This document shows positions 10,090-18,049 of a stretch of 23,067 bases of DNA, piece by piece. The stretch is from a virus. The position numbers were made by a program, and so were the translations under genes. Location: positions 1-23,067 of IMG/VR virus record IMGVR_UViG_3300042292_000892; one strand, 5' to 3'. The notes below the pieces were generated by a model. That model worked only from the letters and a program-made list of their open reading frames with translations, was not told the DNA's origin and made no database searches. Position 1 is the first letter of the stretch; the number at the start of each line of letters is the position of its first letter.

Positions 10090-11718
10090 ATGAATCCTAC
10101 TCGTATTATTGAACTTTTTATTGATGATGAGTTCGAGGAAAGTGGTATTGAAGCAATCTCACTTGTATCAAGACCTGCTCACGATGAGCAGTGGATTGCT
10201 TTTGGTCACGATGAAGAAGTTGAAAAGTTAGAACCCAAATACAATATTGTATCAGATGACTTCTGTTCACACAACCCAAAATTAGACCAATTAGGAGAAC
10301 CTTATCATCAATTGATAGATGAGGGTTGGGAAGTAATTAAAGTCGAAAAAATCACACCTATGATGGTTCAGAAGATGAACCAAGAGAGGTTCTCAGAACC
10401 CAACGAACCATCATTCTTAGATAATGACCAATATAGAGTTAGATTCAAATATGTAGGTCCAAGAGACCCGAAGAATAGACAATTCTGTTCTGATATGTTA
10501 TCCATGAATAGAGTTTATAGACAAGAAGATATTGATGAGTTAACTGATTCAGTTGCTAATGAAGAATTTGGTTTCTATAACATCTTTTTGTGGAGAGGTT
10601 CATTTAACTGCCGTCACACTTGGGTTAGATTATTATACGCACCGACTGGTAAAATTAGAAACTCAGGTTCATCAACAAGAGGTGTTGAAGATACAAGTGC
10701 TCAGTCATCAAATCTTCAACCCGATACAAGAACAGAAACAACAATCAACTCACCAAATCCATCTAAACAATGGAAACCTGGTATGCCAAGAACAGGTCCA
10801 AATCTTTTTAAGAAAGATGAAATGGGACTTGAAGATGCTTGTTGGGAAGGATATGAACCAATCGGGACTAAGATTCTTGATGGTAGAGAAGTTCCAAACT
10901 GTGTTCCAATTAAGATGACTGAGGATGATTTTGCAGATACAATATCTGACTACCCTGAGGGTGTTAAGAACGCAGCAAAAAGTGCTGTTGAATATGCAGA
11001 CAAAAACGGATGGGGTTCTTGTGGTACAGGTGTAGGAAAACAGAGAGCATCTCAACTTGCAAAAGGTGAGAACATCTCAGTGGATACATTAAAAAGAATG
11101 TATTCATACCTATCAAGACACAAGACAGATTTAACCAAATCAAAATCATATGATGATGGTTGTGGTAAATTGATGTATGATGCGTGGGGTGGTGAAGCAG
11201 GACTCAAATGGTCAGAAAGAAAACTGAAACAATTGGAGAAGGAAAAAATGACCTTCGCAGTTGCGGATGAAGACAAACAAATCCTTGTGGGTGCAGCGAT
11301 GGTGCCAAACAAAATGATTCACAGATACGATGACTTGGGGAATATGTACTATGTATATTTTTCCAAAGCGTCAATCCGTAAAATGGCAGACCGTTTCCTC
11401 AAACAGAAACGCACTGACGAAACCTCCATAGAACACAACGGCATTAAGTTAGGTTCAGACAAAGTTTACATTACAGAATCTTGGGTTTCAGAAGACCCTA
11501 TCAAAGACAAATCAAATATGTATGGTTTTGAACTACCATCAGGAACATGGTTTGTTCAGATGCGAGTTGAGGACAAGAAGATATGGAAATTAGTAAAAGA
11601 TAATATGTTAACTGGATTTTCCGTAGAAGGATTATTCGGTAACAAATCTGTTTTCTCAAAAGAAGACAAACAAATAAACCAAATAAAGCAAATACTTAAA
11701 TCAATAACAGATGAATAG
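10090..11718 (+). CDS. Multidomain head morphogenesis protein: MuF-like domain fused to an XkdF-like prohead protease
   Basis: Three regions can be seen in 542 residues. At about 115-185, 'RVRFKYVGPRDPKNRQFC' followed by Tyr-Arg-rich helices and the ending 'GSFNCRHTW' fits the MuF (Mu gpF-like, minor head) family, with its conserved Arg-x2-Phe-Cys and Asn-Cys-Arg-His residues. A central region contains 'DACWEGYEPIG...VPNCVP' (about 255-277) and a helical 'GSCGTGVGKQRASQLAKG...RMYSYLSRH' segment (about 299-340), a domain I have met in phage head proteins but cannot name. The C-terminus (about 395-542) fits XkdF-type (Peptidase_S78_2-like) prohead protease: 'MVPNKMIHRYD', a candidate catalytic His in 'TSIEHNG', and a candidate Ser in 'LTGFSVEGLFG'. 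It would cleave scaffold and capsid precursors during head maturation. A scaffold-like gene and the capsid follow immediately, which supports this. Confidence 0.7.
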   Translation: MNPTRIIELFIDDEFEESGIEAISLVSRPAHDEQWIAFGHDEEVEKLEPKYNIVSDDFCSHNPKLDQLGEPYHQLIDEGWEVIKVEKITPMMVQKMNQERFSEPNEPSFLDNDQYRVRFKYVGPRDPKNRQFCSDMLSMNRVYRQEDIDELTDSVANEEFGFYNIFLWRGSFNCRHTWVRLLYAPTGKIRNSGSSTRGVEDTSAQSSNLQPDTRTETTINSPNPSKQWKPGMPRTGPNLFKKDEMGLEDACWEGYEPIGTKILDGREVPNCVPIKMTEDDFADTISDYPEGVKNAAKSAVEYADKNGWGSCGTGVGKQRASQLAKGENISVDTLKRMYSYLSRHKTDLTKSKSYDDGCGKLMYDAWGGEAGLKWSERKLKQLEKEKMTFAVADEDKQILVGAAMVPNKMIHRYDDLGNMYYVYFSKASIRKMADRFLKQKRTDETSIEHNGIKLGSDKVYITESWVSEDPIKDKSNMYGFELPSGTWFVQMRVEDKKIWKLVKDNMLTGFSVEGLFGNKSVFSKEDKQINQIKQILKSITDE

Positions 11719-12499
11719 TAAACAAGCATTAGACAGGATTATGAAAATCCTAAATCTAACTACACAAAAATTTTATGAAGCGAAAACCGACCAGGGAATT
11801 GCAGTTAAAATTGATGGTGAGTTGGAGTTGGGTGCTCCAATCTATGTCGCAACGGATGAGGGTATGATACCCGCTCCCGCTGGAACGCACAAACTCGATG
11901 ATGGTTCTGAAATCGAAGTTGATGAAGAAGGAAAAGTATCCAAAATTAAAATGGGTGCAATGCCTGACGCAAAACTCGAAGACAAGAAAGAAGAAGAATC
12001 AATCAAGGATGAGAATATGTCTGAGAAGTTCGCTGATGTTAAGATGAAAGACGGAAAGGTAGTTAGAGTTGAAGGTGAAGAACCAATGGTTGGTTTGATG
12101 GTGAAACTCGTTAACTATGATGGAACTCTTACAGCAATAACAGATGGAGTTTACGAAGCTGAGAATGGAAAGAAAATCAACATTGTTGGTGGTTCTATTC
12201 AAGGTGTAGACGAAGCAGATGAATCAGCAGCGGAAAAAGAAGTTGAGGATATGGAAGATGATATGATGTCTGCTGAAGAAGTGGCAGAATTATTCTCTCA
12301 AGCACTCAAAAAAATCGAGTCAAAAATTGACCAAATCTCTGCTAAACAAAAAGAACTTGAAGGTAATTTCCAAAAGTTTTCAAGTGAACCAGCAGGTCAA
12401 AAAGTGTTCACACAAAAAACAATAAACGAAAACTTCTCGAAAACAGAAGATAAATTAGAGTCATTCAAGAGATTGAAAGCAGCTCTAAACAGAAACTAA
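11711..12499 (+). CDS. Scaffold-like acidic coiled-coil head protein
   Basis: The 262-residue protein is strongly acidic, with Glu/Asp-rich tracts at about 86-100 and 180-195. Near residues 26-75 and 105-165 it has two similar beta-type segments (GELELGAPIYVATDEG...GTHKLDDGSEIEVDEEGKV and VGLMVKLVNYDG...GVYEAENGKKINIVGG). The C-terminal third is a predicted coiled coil (AEEVAELFSQALKKIESKI and following). Its position between the prohead protease and the major capsid gene, plus acidity and coiled coil, fits an internal scaffold that is cleaved by the protease. The duplicated beta segments are unlike a simple scaffold and may be a separate functional domain. The ATG overlaps the end of the protease gene by 8 nt. 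Confidence 0.55.
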   Translation: MNSKQALDRIMKILNLTTQKFYEAKTDQGIAVKIDGELELGAPIYVATDEGMIPAPAGTHKLDDGSEIEVDEEGKVSKIKMGAMPDAKLEDKKEEESIKDENMSEKFADVKMKDGKVVRVEGEEPMVGLMVKLVNYDGTLTAITDGVYEAENGKKINIVGGSIQGVDEADESAAEKEVEDMEDDMMSAEEVAELFSQALKKIESKIDQISAKQKELEGNFQKFSSEPAGQKVFTQKTINENFSKTEDKLESFKRLKAALNRN

Positions 12500-12523
12500 A
12501 CAAAAAATAAAATAGATAATAAA

Positions 12524-13483
12524 ATGAAAAACAAATTATCCAAAATGAAATTTAACTACGATTTGTCGGGCTTGGCAAATTATGTAGACCAACTTTCATC
12601 TGATATCATTTCTGAGGCAGTCCTTACACCACAGACCATGAAGTATGTAAATACAATTCCTGGCATAAAGGGGACGCAAAATGTTAACTTACTTTCAGAA
12701 ACATTAGTAGTACAAACAGGAACAACTTGTGGTTGGGAAAATTCTGGAACAACAACATTTACTGTTGCTCCATTAACAGTTCAAAGTTTGAAAGTTAACA
12801 CTTCACTTTGTTTACAAACCTTAAATGAAGTATGGTTAGGTCAATATTTGAATGCAGGGTCATACAATGAAAATGCGCCGTTTGAACAGGCGATAATTGA
12901 TTTGCAGACCCGTCAGATAAAGCGTTATAACGAAGATTTGCTTTGGAATGCAACAAGTGGTTCTTCAACTTTCTCAGGATTCATTGAGTTGGTAAATAAC
13001 ACTGCTGGTGTTGTTAAATTAACTGGTCAAACAGCATTATGTTCTGTAACAGGAGCAACAATTCAAAACAAAGCAGAAAGAGTTCTTGAACAAGTAGATA
13101 ACATAATCGAAGCGTTAGATAGAAATATCTATTCTCGTGAAGACATTATAATTTTCATGTCCGAGCAGCAATTCAAATGCTATTTGAAGTCGATTCGTCA
13201 GGTGAATAACTTCCATTTCACTGAACCAACATTAGGTCAAGTGTATGAAACATTCCATCCTCAAACACAGTATAAAGTTGTAGGCGTGCCGGGCTTAAAT
13301 GGTTCGAACTTAATCGCAGCAGCACCGCAGCAATATTGGTTAGTTGGCGTTGACCTTATGAGCGACGAAGATACATATCGTAGTTGGTTTTCACTTGATT
13401 TTCAAGAAGTCCGCGTGATGGCCGCATGGAAACTGGGCACACAAATTGCGTTTCCGCAGTTTTTTGTAACTAACGGTCTTTAA
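12524..13483 (+). CDS. Major capsid protein
   Basis: The 319-residue product lies right after the protease and scaffold genes and is the best candidate for the HK97-fold major capsid protein. The pattern fits: an N-terminal region that would be the arm, then long amphipathic segments (EQAIIDLQTRQIKRYNEDLLW at about 125-145, a candidate spine helix), a middle stretch 'RVLEQVDNIIEALDRNIYSREDIIIFMSEQQF', and a C-terminal P/A-like segment ending in 'RVMAAWKLGTQIAFPQFFV'. The start at 12524 is favoured, though an in-frame ATG at 12545 would remove only seven basic residues. Arginine codons are often CGT/CGC here, whereas most tail genes use AGA, which suggests high expression or another origin. 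A strong hairpin follows the stop codon. The exact family was not confirmed by alignment. Confidence 0.75.
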   Translation: MKNKLSKMKFNYDLSGLANYVDQLSSDIISEAVLTPQTMKYVNTIPGIKGTQNVNLLSETLVVQTGTTCGWENSGTTTFTVAPLTVQSLKVNTSLCLQTLNEVWLGQYLNAGSYNENAPFEQAIIDLQTRQIKRYNEDLLWNATSGSSTFSGFIELVNNTAGVVKLTGQTALCSVTGATIQNKAERVLEQVDNIIEALDRNIYSREDIIIFMSEQQFKCYLKSIRQVNNFHFTEPTLGQVYETFHPQTQYKVVGVPGLNGSNLIAAAPQQYWLVGVDLMSDEDTYRSWFSLDFQEVRVMAAWKLGTQIAFPQFFVTNGL

Positions 13484-13490
13484 TATTCAT

Positions 13491-13517
13491 AATGATTGGG
13501 GTTCGTCCCCAATCATT
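13491..13517 (+). terminator. Perfect 11-bp hairpin directly after the capsid gene
   Basis: AATGATTGGGG (13491-13501) pairs with CCCCAATCATT (13507-13517) around a TTCGT loop, starting 8 nt after the capsid stop. The following T tract is short and broken (att-att-tc), so it may be a partial terminator or an mRNA-stabilising/processing hairpin. Confidence 0.7.
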
Positions 13518-13552
13518 ATTTCAATAAACTAAAAAAATTAAATCAATATAAA

Positions 13553-14083
13553 ATGAGTTGCAATGTAAGTAGTGGAATTGCGTTAGGTTGCCGTGATGTA
13601 GTCGGCGGCGTACAAACCATATGGATTACAGACCAAGACAATCTCGCATCCATCACAAAAAACACAGGCGATACAATTACTCAAATCAGTGGAACTGGAA
13701 GTTATTACGAATTTCAATTAATTCGTACTTCAAGTCAATATACTGAGACGGTAAATGCGTCACTTGAAAATGGAACTGTGTTCTACACACAAGAATTGGT
13801 AACATTTTTCTCTAAGTTAGAACAATCGAAAAGAAATATTTTGAAAACACTTGCTCAATCTCCAAAACTATCAATCGTAATGGAAGATAATACAGGTAAG
13901 TACTTTCTGCTTGGCGAAGTATATGGTTCATTCGTGAGTGCTGGTTCATCAGTTACGGGCAAGGCACTGGGCGACGCTCAGGGGTATAATATTACCTTCC
14001 AAGCGTTGGAACAGAACCCGATGTGTGAACTGAGTGGTCCTTTATCATCAGTTGTTGCAGGTATCACGGTGGTATCCGCTTAA
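13553..14083 (+). CDS. Small virion structural protein (possible tail-tube or head-decoration protein)
   Basis: The start chosen is ATG 13553. A TTG at 13496 in the same frame lies inside the post-capsid hairpin and would add an unlikely leader. The 176-residue product begins MSCNVSSGIALGCRDVVGG and is a compact beta-rich protein with a central helix (FFSKLEQSKRNILKTLAQS, about residues 84-102). It ends with a beta half containing 'MEDNTGKYFLLGEVYGSF' and 'YNITFQALEQNP'. I recognise this pattern (SG...C.D..GG at the N-terminus, helix, then EDN.GKY.LLG) as a widespread structural protein of Bacteroides-type phages and prophages, found near the capsid gene. Whether it is tail tube or decoration is uncertain. 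It is bracketed by two strong hairpins, which would make its transcript a discrete unit and fits a protein needed in many copies. Confidence 0.65.
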   Translation: MSCNVSSGIALGCRDVVGGVQTIWITDQDNLASITKNTGDTITQISGTGSYYEFQLIRTSSQYTETVNASLENGTVFYTQELVTFFSKLEQSKRNILKTLAQSPKLSIVMEDNTGKYFLLGEVYGSFVSAGSSVTGKALGDAQGYNITFQALEQNPMCELSGPLSSVVAGITVVSA

Positions 14084-14097
14084 TAAATTTTCTATAC

Positions 14098-14137
14098 AAT
14101 CACAGGGGGGATTAATACCCCCTTGTGATTATTTTTT
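14098..14137 (+). terminator. Rho-independent terminator (13-bp stem plus T6)
   Basis: AATCACAGGGGGG (14098-14110) pairs with CCCCCTTGTGATT (14118-14130) with a single G.T pair and the loop ATTAATA. An A and a run of six T (14132-14137) follow. It ends only 6 nt before the next ATG, so no promoter fits between them. Confidence 0.85.
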
Positions 14138-14143
14138 ATCGAG

Positions 14144-15985
14144 ATGATTCTTCTAAAAACAAACCAATTAAATAAGATTGTTGTAACCGTTTCTCAGAAC
14201 GCAGAACTTGCGAATCCTGAGTGGTTATTCTCGTTTACACATATCTTCTCAAAAAGAAGAGTAACAATGATTTTATCTAACATCTCAACACATAGAGTTA
14301 GATATGACGAGTTTGAATTTATTGAAGGACAAAATCCTGGTGAGATTGCATTTCCTTACACAGGGCAATACAACTATGGAATTTGGGAGCAGCCCGCTGG
14401 TAGTGGGAATCTTGACCCAGTGTATGCATACAACCTCGTGGAGTCAGGTATTGCGTTGTTGATTGCACAATCTGCAAACACTACGAATGATTACTTTATG
14501 GAATTCATTTCCAATGATGAAGATGATTCCAATATTATATTCGCTCCTGATGAATTAAATCCACCATCACCAACTCCAAGTGTAACTGCGTCTCAAACTG
14601 TTACACCAACAATAACTCCATCGAATACACCGACACAACAATTTACTCCGACACCAACTCAAACACCAACTCAAACACCAACGAGAACAGGAACACCTAC
14701 GCCTACTACAACAACTACATTAACTTCAACGCCAACAAATACTCAAACACCTACACCTACTACTACAACCACATTGACTGCTACCCCTACACAAACTCCT
14801 ACTAATACTGAAACTCCAACTAACACACCAACAAATACTACAACTCAGACCCAAACTCCAACACCATCAATTACAGCAAGTCAAACTCAGACACCAACAC
14901 CGTCTATTACGGCAAGTCAAACACAAACTCCAACTAATACTGAAACCCCTACTCCAACTCCTACAATTACAGCAAGTCAAACACAAACTCCAACACCGTC
15001 TATTACAGCAAGTCAAACTCAGACACCAACTAATACTCAAACTCCAACACAGACACAAACTCCTACAATTACAGCAAGTCAAACTCAGACACCAACACCA
15101 AGTATAACCGCATCACAAACACAAACACCAACTAATACTCAAACTCCAACACAGACACAAACTCCTACAAGAACGGCGTCTGTTACACCAACTCCAACAG
15201 CAACTCCACCAGCAGGTCTTACACAAGCGAATGATTATTTGACCGCTATTGTTAACGCAGGTGCTACAGGTATTACATCAACAGTTTCTGCCGCTACACA
15301 AACATTATTTACAAGTTTATGGTCTAACAGTTTGAACACGAAAATGATTGCGATGTATCCATTCTTGGGTGGTAATAGTAGTGGATGTAAATTCAATGCA
15401 ATTGACCCACAAGACACAAATGGTGCATACAGATTGGTCTTCAATGGTGGTGTTACATTCAATGCTTCAGGTGTTACCTTCAACGGTAATAACGGATACG
15501 CCAACACATATCTATCAGGAAATACAATTACTCCAAACGATAACCACTTGTCTGTCTATATGAGAGATAACACAGCAGTCAACTCGAAGACATATTTGGG
15601 TTATGCTGACGGTTCAACAAACTTCTTGATATCAAATGGTGGTGATAACAATCACTATTATTATTATGGATTAGATACTGCGGGTATTGTTAGCACAACA
15701 TCAGCAACAACAAGTGGATTGAATCTAATTTCCACTACTGCAACAACTTTCCAAAATCTTTATAGAAACGGTAGTATTGTGATAACCAATAGTGGAGCAG
15801 CAACAGGTTCTACAAATCAAGAATTATTAATCGGGGCATTAAACAATGCAGGAACAATTATTCAGTATTATGGAAATGAATATAGATTTGTTACTATTGG
15901 ATATGGATTGAGTGAAGTACAACAATCAACTCTATCTTCAATAATAAACACATTCCAAACAACTCTTGGAAGAAATACATATTAG
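14144..15985 (+). CDS. Appendage protein: conserved N-domain, very long PT linker, C-terminal lectin-like (LamG-type) domain
   Basis: The 613-residue protein has three parts. Residues 1 to about 138 form a beta-rich domain ('[20 protein letters not shown]', '[11 protein letters not shown]', '[13 protein letters not shown]') of a type I recall from structural proteins of Bacteroidota phages; it probably attaches to the virion. Residues about 140-355 are a linker of some 215 Thr/Pro-rich residues, including nested 12-, 10- and 8-residue repeats built from [12 protein letters not shown] and [12 protein letters not shown]. Residues about 357-613 form a C-terminal domain with '[10 protein letters not shown]', '[10 protein letters not shown]', '[12 protein letters not shown]', '[10 protein letters not shown]' and a final '[14 protein letters not shown]'. 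This pattern fits a concanavalin/LamG-like lectin fold common at the ends of phage appendages. It is probably a flexible receptor- or glycan-binding fibre on the head. The start codon directly follows a terminator. Confidence 0.7.
   Translation: MILLKTNQLNKIVVTVSQNAELANPEWLFSFTHIFSKRRVTMILSNISTHRVRYDEFEFIEGQNPGEIAFPYTGQYNYGIWEQPAGSGNLDPVYAYNLVESGIALLIAQSANTTNDYFMEFISNDEDDSNIIFAPDELNPPSPTPSVTASQTVTPTITPSNTPTQQFTPTPTQTPTQTPTRTGTPTPTTTTTLTSTPTNTQTPTPTTTTTLTATPTQTPTNTETPTNTPTNTTTQTQTPTPSITASQTQTPTPSITASQTQTPTNTETPTPTPTITASQTQTPTPSITASQTQTPTNTQTPTQTQTPTITASQTQTPTPSITASQTQTPTNTQTPTQTQTPTRTASVTPTPTATPPAGLTQANDYLTAIVNAGATGITSTVSAATQTLFTSLWSNSLNTKMIAMYPFLGGNSSGCKFNAIDPQDTNGAYRLVFNGGVTFNASGVTFNGNNGYANTYLSGNTITPNDNHLSVYMRDNTAVNSKTYLGYADGSTNFLISNGGDNNHYYYYGLDTAGIVSTTSATTSGLNLISTTATTFQNLYRNGSIVITNSGAATGSTNQELLIGALNNAGTIIQYYGNEYRFVTIGYGLSEVQQSTLSSIINTFQTTLGRNTY
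14855..15160 (+). repeat. Nested PT-linker repeat array of 102 codons
   Basis: The array is built from two unit types: [12 protein letters not shown]-like (12 residues, also shortened to [10 protein letters not shown] or TITASQTQ) and [12 protein letters not shown]-like (12 residues). They follow in the order A A B a A B a A B, so a roughly 100-nt higher-order unit recurs. Codon choice differs between copies in places, showing both old and recent duplication. Confidence 0.85.
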
Positions 15986-15987
15986 TT

Positions 15988-16200
15988 ATGACTCAATTGA
16001 TTGCAGTATTAACAGTTGAACAAAAGGATTCTCTAATTGGAAAATTGGTTTGTCCTGATGTTTATTTTAATCCAATACAGGATGTTAATCTCGATTGGTT
16101 TATTTCCGTTGAGGAAATTGATAACTCAATTTATCCTGAGAACGAATGGGTAAAATCTTTACCGTTATCAGAATATCCTGGTCCACTCGAAGATGAATAA
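15988..16200 (+). CDS. Small conserved phage protein, function unknown
   Basis: A 70-residue acidic protein that begins two bases after the stop codon of the appendage gene. It contains the pattern 'DVYFNPIQDVNLDWFISVEEID' (written here up to its key FNPIQD and WFISVEEI motifs) and 'WVKSLPLSEYPG' at the C-terminus. I recall short proteins of this pattern (FNPIQD...W.IS..EI...WLK.LPL) next to lectin-like or fibre proteins in related uncultured phages. They may be fibre-assembly factors or small structural proteins. The conserved neighbourhood supports a real gene; no enzymatic motif or membrane segment is visible. Confidence 0.65.
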   Translation: MTQLIAVLTVEQKDSLIGKLVCPDVYFNPIQDVNLDWFISVEEIDNSIYPENEWVKSLPLSEYPGPLEDE

Positions 16201-16207
16201 AAAAAGA

Positions 16208-16215
16208 TATATTTA
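16208..16215 (+). promoter_or_regulatory. TATATTTA motif upstream of the portal gene
   Basis: One mismatch from the Bacteroidota -7 element TAnnTTTG, and related to the AATATTTATAGATA motif before two other gene blocks. No TTG lies at the expected upstream spacing, so support is weak. Confidence 0.25.
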
Positions 16216-17426
16216 TGAATATGAACGAATCTGTAAATGAAAATAATATCCTAAAAGTTTTCGATTTTGCACCCGCACAGGTGCCTCTAATTGAGGAGAA
16301 CTTAATCGTAAACACAAGAACGCCATGGGTGTACTACGGGGTTGCGAACCTTGCACCTCAGGAACTTATTCGTTTATACAATACTTCTCCAACGCATCGC
16401 GCATGTATTACTTCAAAGTGGTATGGAACGAGAGGAGAAGATATTAAATTAACATCGGGAGAAAATGATAGACTGGTAATGGTTAATTCTCTTGGAGACA
16501 AGATGTATGACCTATGGAATAAGACGATTCTCGACTTCCTGCTCTATGGCTCGTTCGCAATAAATTGTGTATGGCGTCGTGATAGGTCTATGGGATTCGA
16601 AATGTATTACATGGATATGTCTAAATTGAGAGCAGAAAAATCTGATTTTCACGACAGAATAAATAACTGGTACTATTGTGCGGATTGGGCATTCCCGAAG
16701 AAATTCGTTCCTCGTAAATTGCCAGCATTCAATCCAAATACAGAAGAACCAAGTCAGGTTTTTGTATATTCTACTCACTCCGCAGGAAATAACTATTATT
16801 CAACACCAACTTTTTGGGGTGCTGCCACCGCAATTTCTACTCAAATCGAAATATTCAACTGGCATTTCAACAACATTGTTAATGGATTATCTCCATCACT
16901 TTTTGTTGGTATCAATTCAGGCGTGCCAGACCCTGAACAGCGCGAACAAATCTATAATAACCTTCTCGCAAAATATGCGGGAAGTAACACATCGGGCAAA
17001 TTATTTCTTACATTCAGCGACGGAAAGGACCAAGCGCCAACCATAGAACCCATACCACATAACGGTTCTGATTCAATGTGGACAGAACTTAATGATATGG
17101 TTCAACAAGCAATCTTAACTGCACATCAAATTTCATCACCTGAATTATTGGGAATTGTTACTCCTGGTCAGTTGGGCAATCCAGACCACCTTGAAGCTCA
17201 GGACCACTTTTTTAATTTAGTAATCAAACCTTTGCAGCGAGAAGTGAAAAGTGTATACGAAAGATTATTATTACTCCGTGATGGTAAACCTGCGGAGATT
17301 GAAGTAGACCAATTTGAGATGGTTACGATTGCAGACAAAGCACCAATTAAGGTCGAGGAAATCGATGAGAAGAAAGATGTCTCAGTTGATGAGAATAAAA
17401 ATTTGAATGAAAATATAACAGAATGA
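16215..17426 (+). CDS. Portal protein
   Basis: The 403-residue product fits the phage portal family. An N-terminal stretch ('APAQVPLIEENLIVNTRTPW', 'LIRLYNTSPTHRACITSKW') corresponds to the clip/wing lead-in, followed by 'FLLYGSFAINCVWRRDRSM' at about 110-130 and a beta-rich wing. Near residues 285-350 is the stem/crown-like helical part ('WTELNDMVQQAILTAHQISSPELLGI', then 'QDHFFNLVIKPLQREVKSVYERLLL'). The dodecameric portal forms the DNA channel at one capsid vertex. Two in-frame starts are possible (16215 and 16221); the first follows an ATATTTAT motif. The stop overlaps the connector gene by ATGA. The C-terminal tail is acidic/Lys-rich and low in complexity. Its place after the capsid gene instead of before the protease is unusual. 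Confidence 0.75.
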   Translation: MNMNESVNENNILKVFDFAPAQVPLIEENLIVNTRTPWVYYGVANLAPQELIRLYNTSPTHRACITSKWYGTRGEDIKLTSGENDRLVMVNSLGDKMYDLWNKTILDFLLYGSFAINCVWRRDRSMGFEMYYMDMSKLRAEKSDFHDRINNWYYCADWAFPKKFVPRKLPAFNPNTEEPSQVFVYSTHSAGNNYYSTPTFWGAATAISTQIEIFNWHFNNIVNGLSPSLFVGINSGVPDPEQREQIYNNLLAKYAGSNTSGKLFLTFSDGKDQAPTIEPIPHNGSDSMWTELNDMVQQAILTAHQISSPELLGIVTPGQLGNPDHLEAQDHFFNLVIKPLQREVKSVYERLLLLRDGKPAEIEVDQFEMVTIADKAPIKVEEIDEKKDVSVDENKNLNENITE

Positions 17427-18028
17427 GTCAAGCACTAATCCCACAGAACATACTCCTCGTGAGCGAAAACAAGCTGAAAAATTTTAGCGACATTGACCAA
17501 AATGTTACCAGTTCAGTTCTTTTGCCGTTTATTGGCGTTGTGCAACAGACGAAGTTAGAGTATATCATCGGTGCCCGCTATTATAGAACTCTTCTAACAC
17601 AAGTATCAGGTTCAACACTCACAGATATCAACAATAACTTTCTTCAATATTTCGTTCAACCAATGCTCATCTGGGCCGCGTATGCCGAGGCGTTGCCATC
17701 GATTTTCATGCGTATAAAAAATAACGGCATAGTTACGGGTGCTGAGAATACTGTTACCATCAAAGAGATGGAGTATATGCAAACGAGAGCGGATGATAGG
17801 AGTCAATTCTTTGAACAACGAATGATACAAGAATTGATATTCAATTCAAACAATTATCCTGAGGTATATTCTTGGACAACTCGTGATGGTTTACAGCCGC
17901 ACTTGGGCAAGAACTATTATAGTGGCATCCACTTAAATAATGGTCAATGGTATAACTCCATCGAGAATGTAAGATTCCCTGGTATGGTTTACTACGCTGA
18001 CCCAACTTACTATTGTTGTGGATTATAA
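17423..18028 (+). CDS. Head-tail connector / adaptor protein (candidate)
   Basis: A mainly helical 201-residue protein whose ATG overlaps the portal stop by 4 nt. Its N-terminal half ('VLLPFIGVVQQTKLEYIIG', 'YYRTLLTQVSG', 'FVQPMLIWAAYAEALPSIF') gives the helix-turn-helix pattern typical of gp6/gp15-type connector proteins, which dock under the portal. The sequence then runs to 'MEYMQTRADDRSQFFEQRMI' and a Tyr-rich tail ending in 'YYADPTYYCCGL'. I recognise similar proteins directly downstream of portal genes in Bacteroidota phages. The role follows from that pairing and the helical pattern; it was not verified by alignment. Confidence 0.6.
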   Translation: MSQALIPQNILLVSENKLKNFSDIDQNVTSSVLLPFIGVVQQTKLEYIIGARYYRTLLTQVSGSTLTDINNNFLQYFVQPMLIWAAYAEALPSIFMRIKNNGIVTGAENTVTIKEMEYMQTRADDRSQFFEQRMIQELIFNSNNYPEVYSWTTRDGLQPHLGKNYYSGIHLNNGQWYNSIENVRFPGMVYYADPTYYCCGL

Positions 18029-18049
18029 ATAAAATAAAACGAGACAGAT

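Noticed and set aside
13496-13552. TTG start at 13496 for the gene that follows the capsid gene
   Set aside because: It falls inside the post-capsid hairpin; the ATG at 13553 has an A-rich leader and gives the family-like N-terminus.
14867-15082. Minus-strand ORF (71 aa) rich in Cys, Trp and Ser
   Set aside because: It is the antisense reading of the Thr/Pro linker repeat; its composition follows from the repeat and it has no independent start signals.
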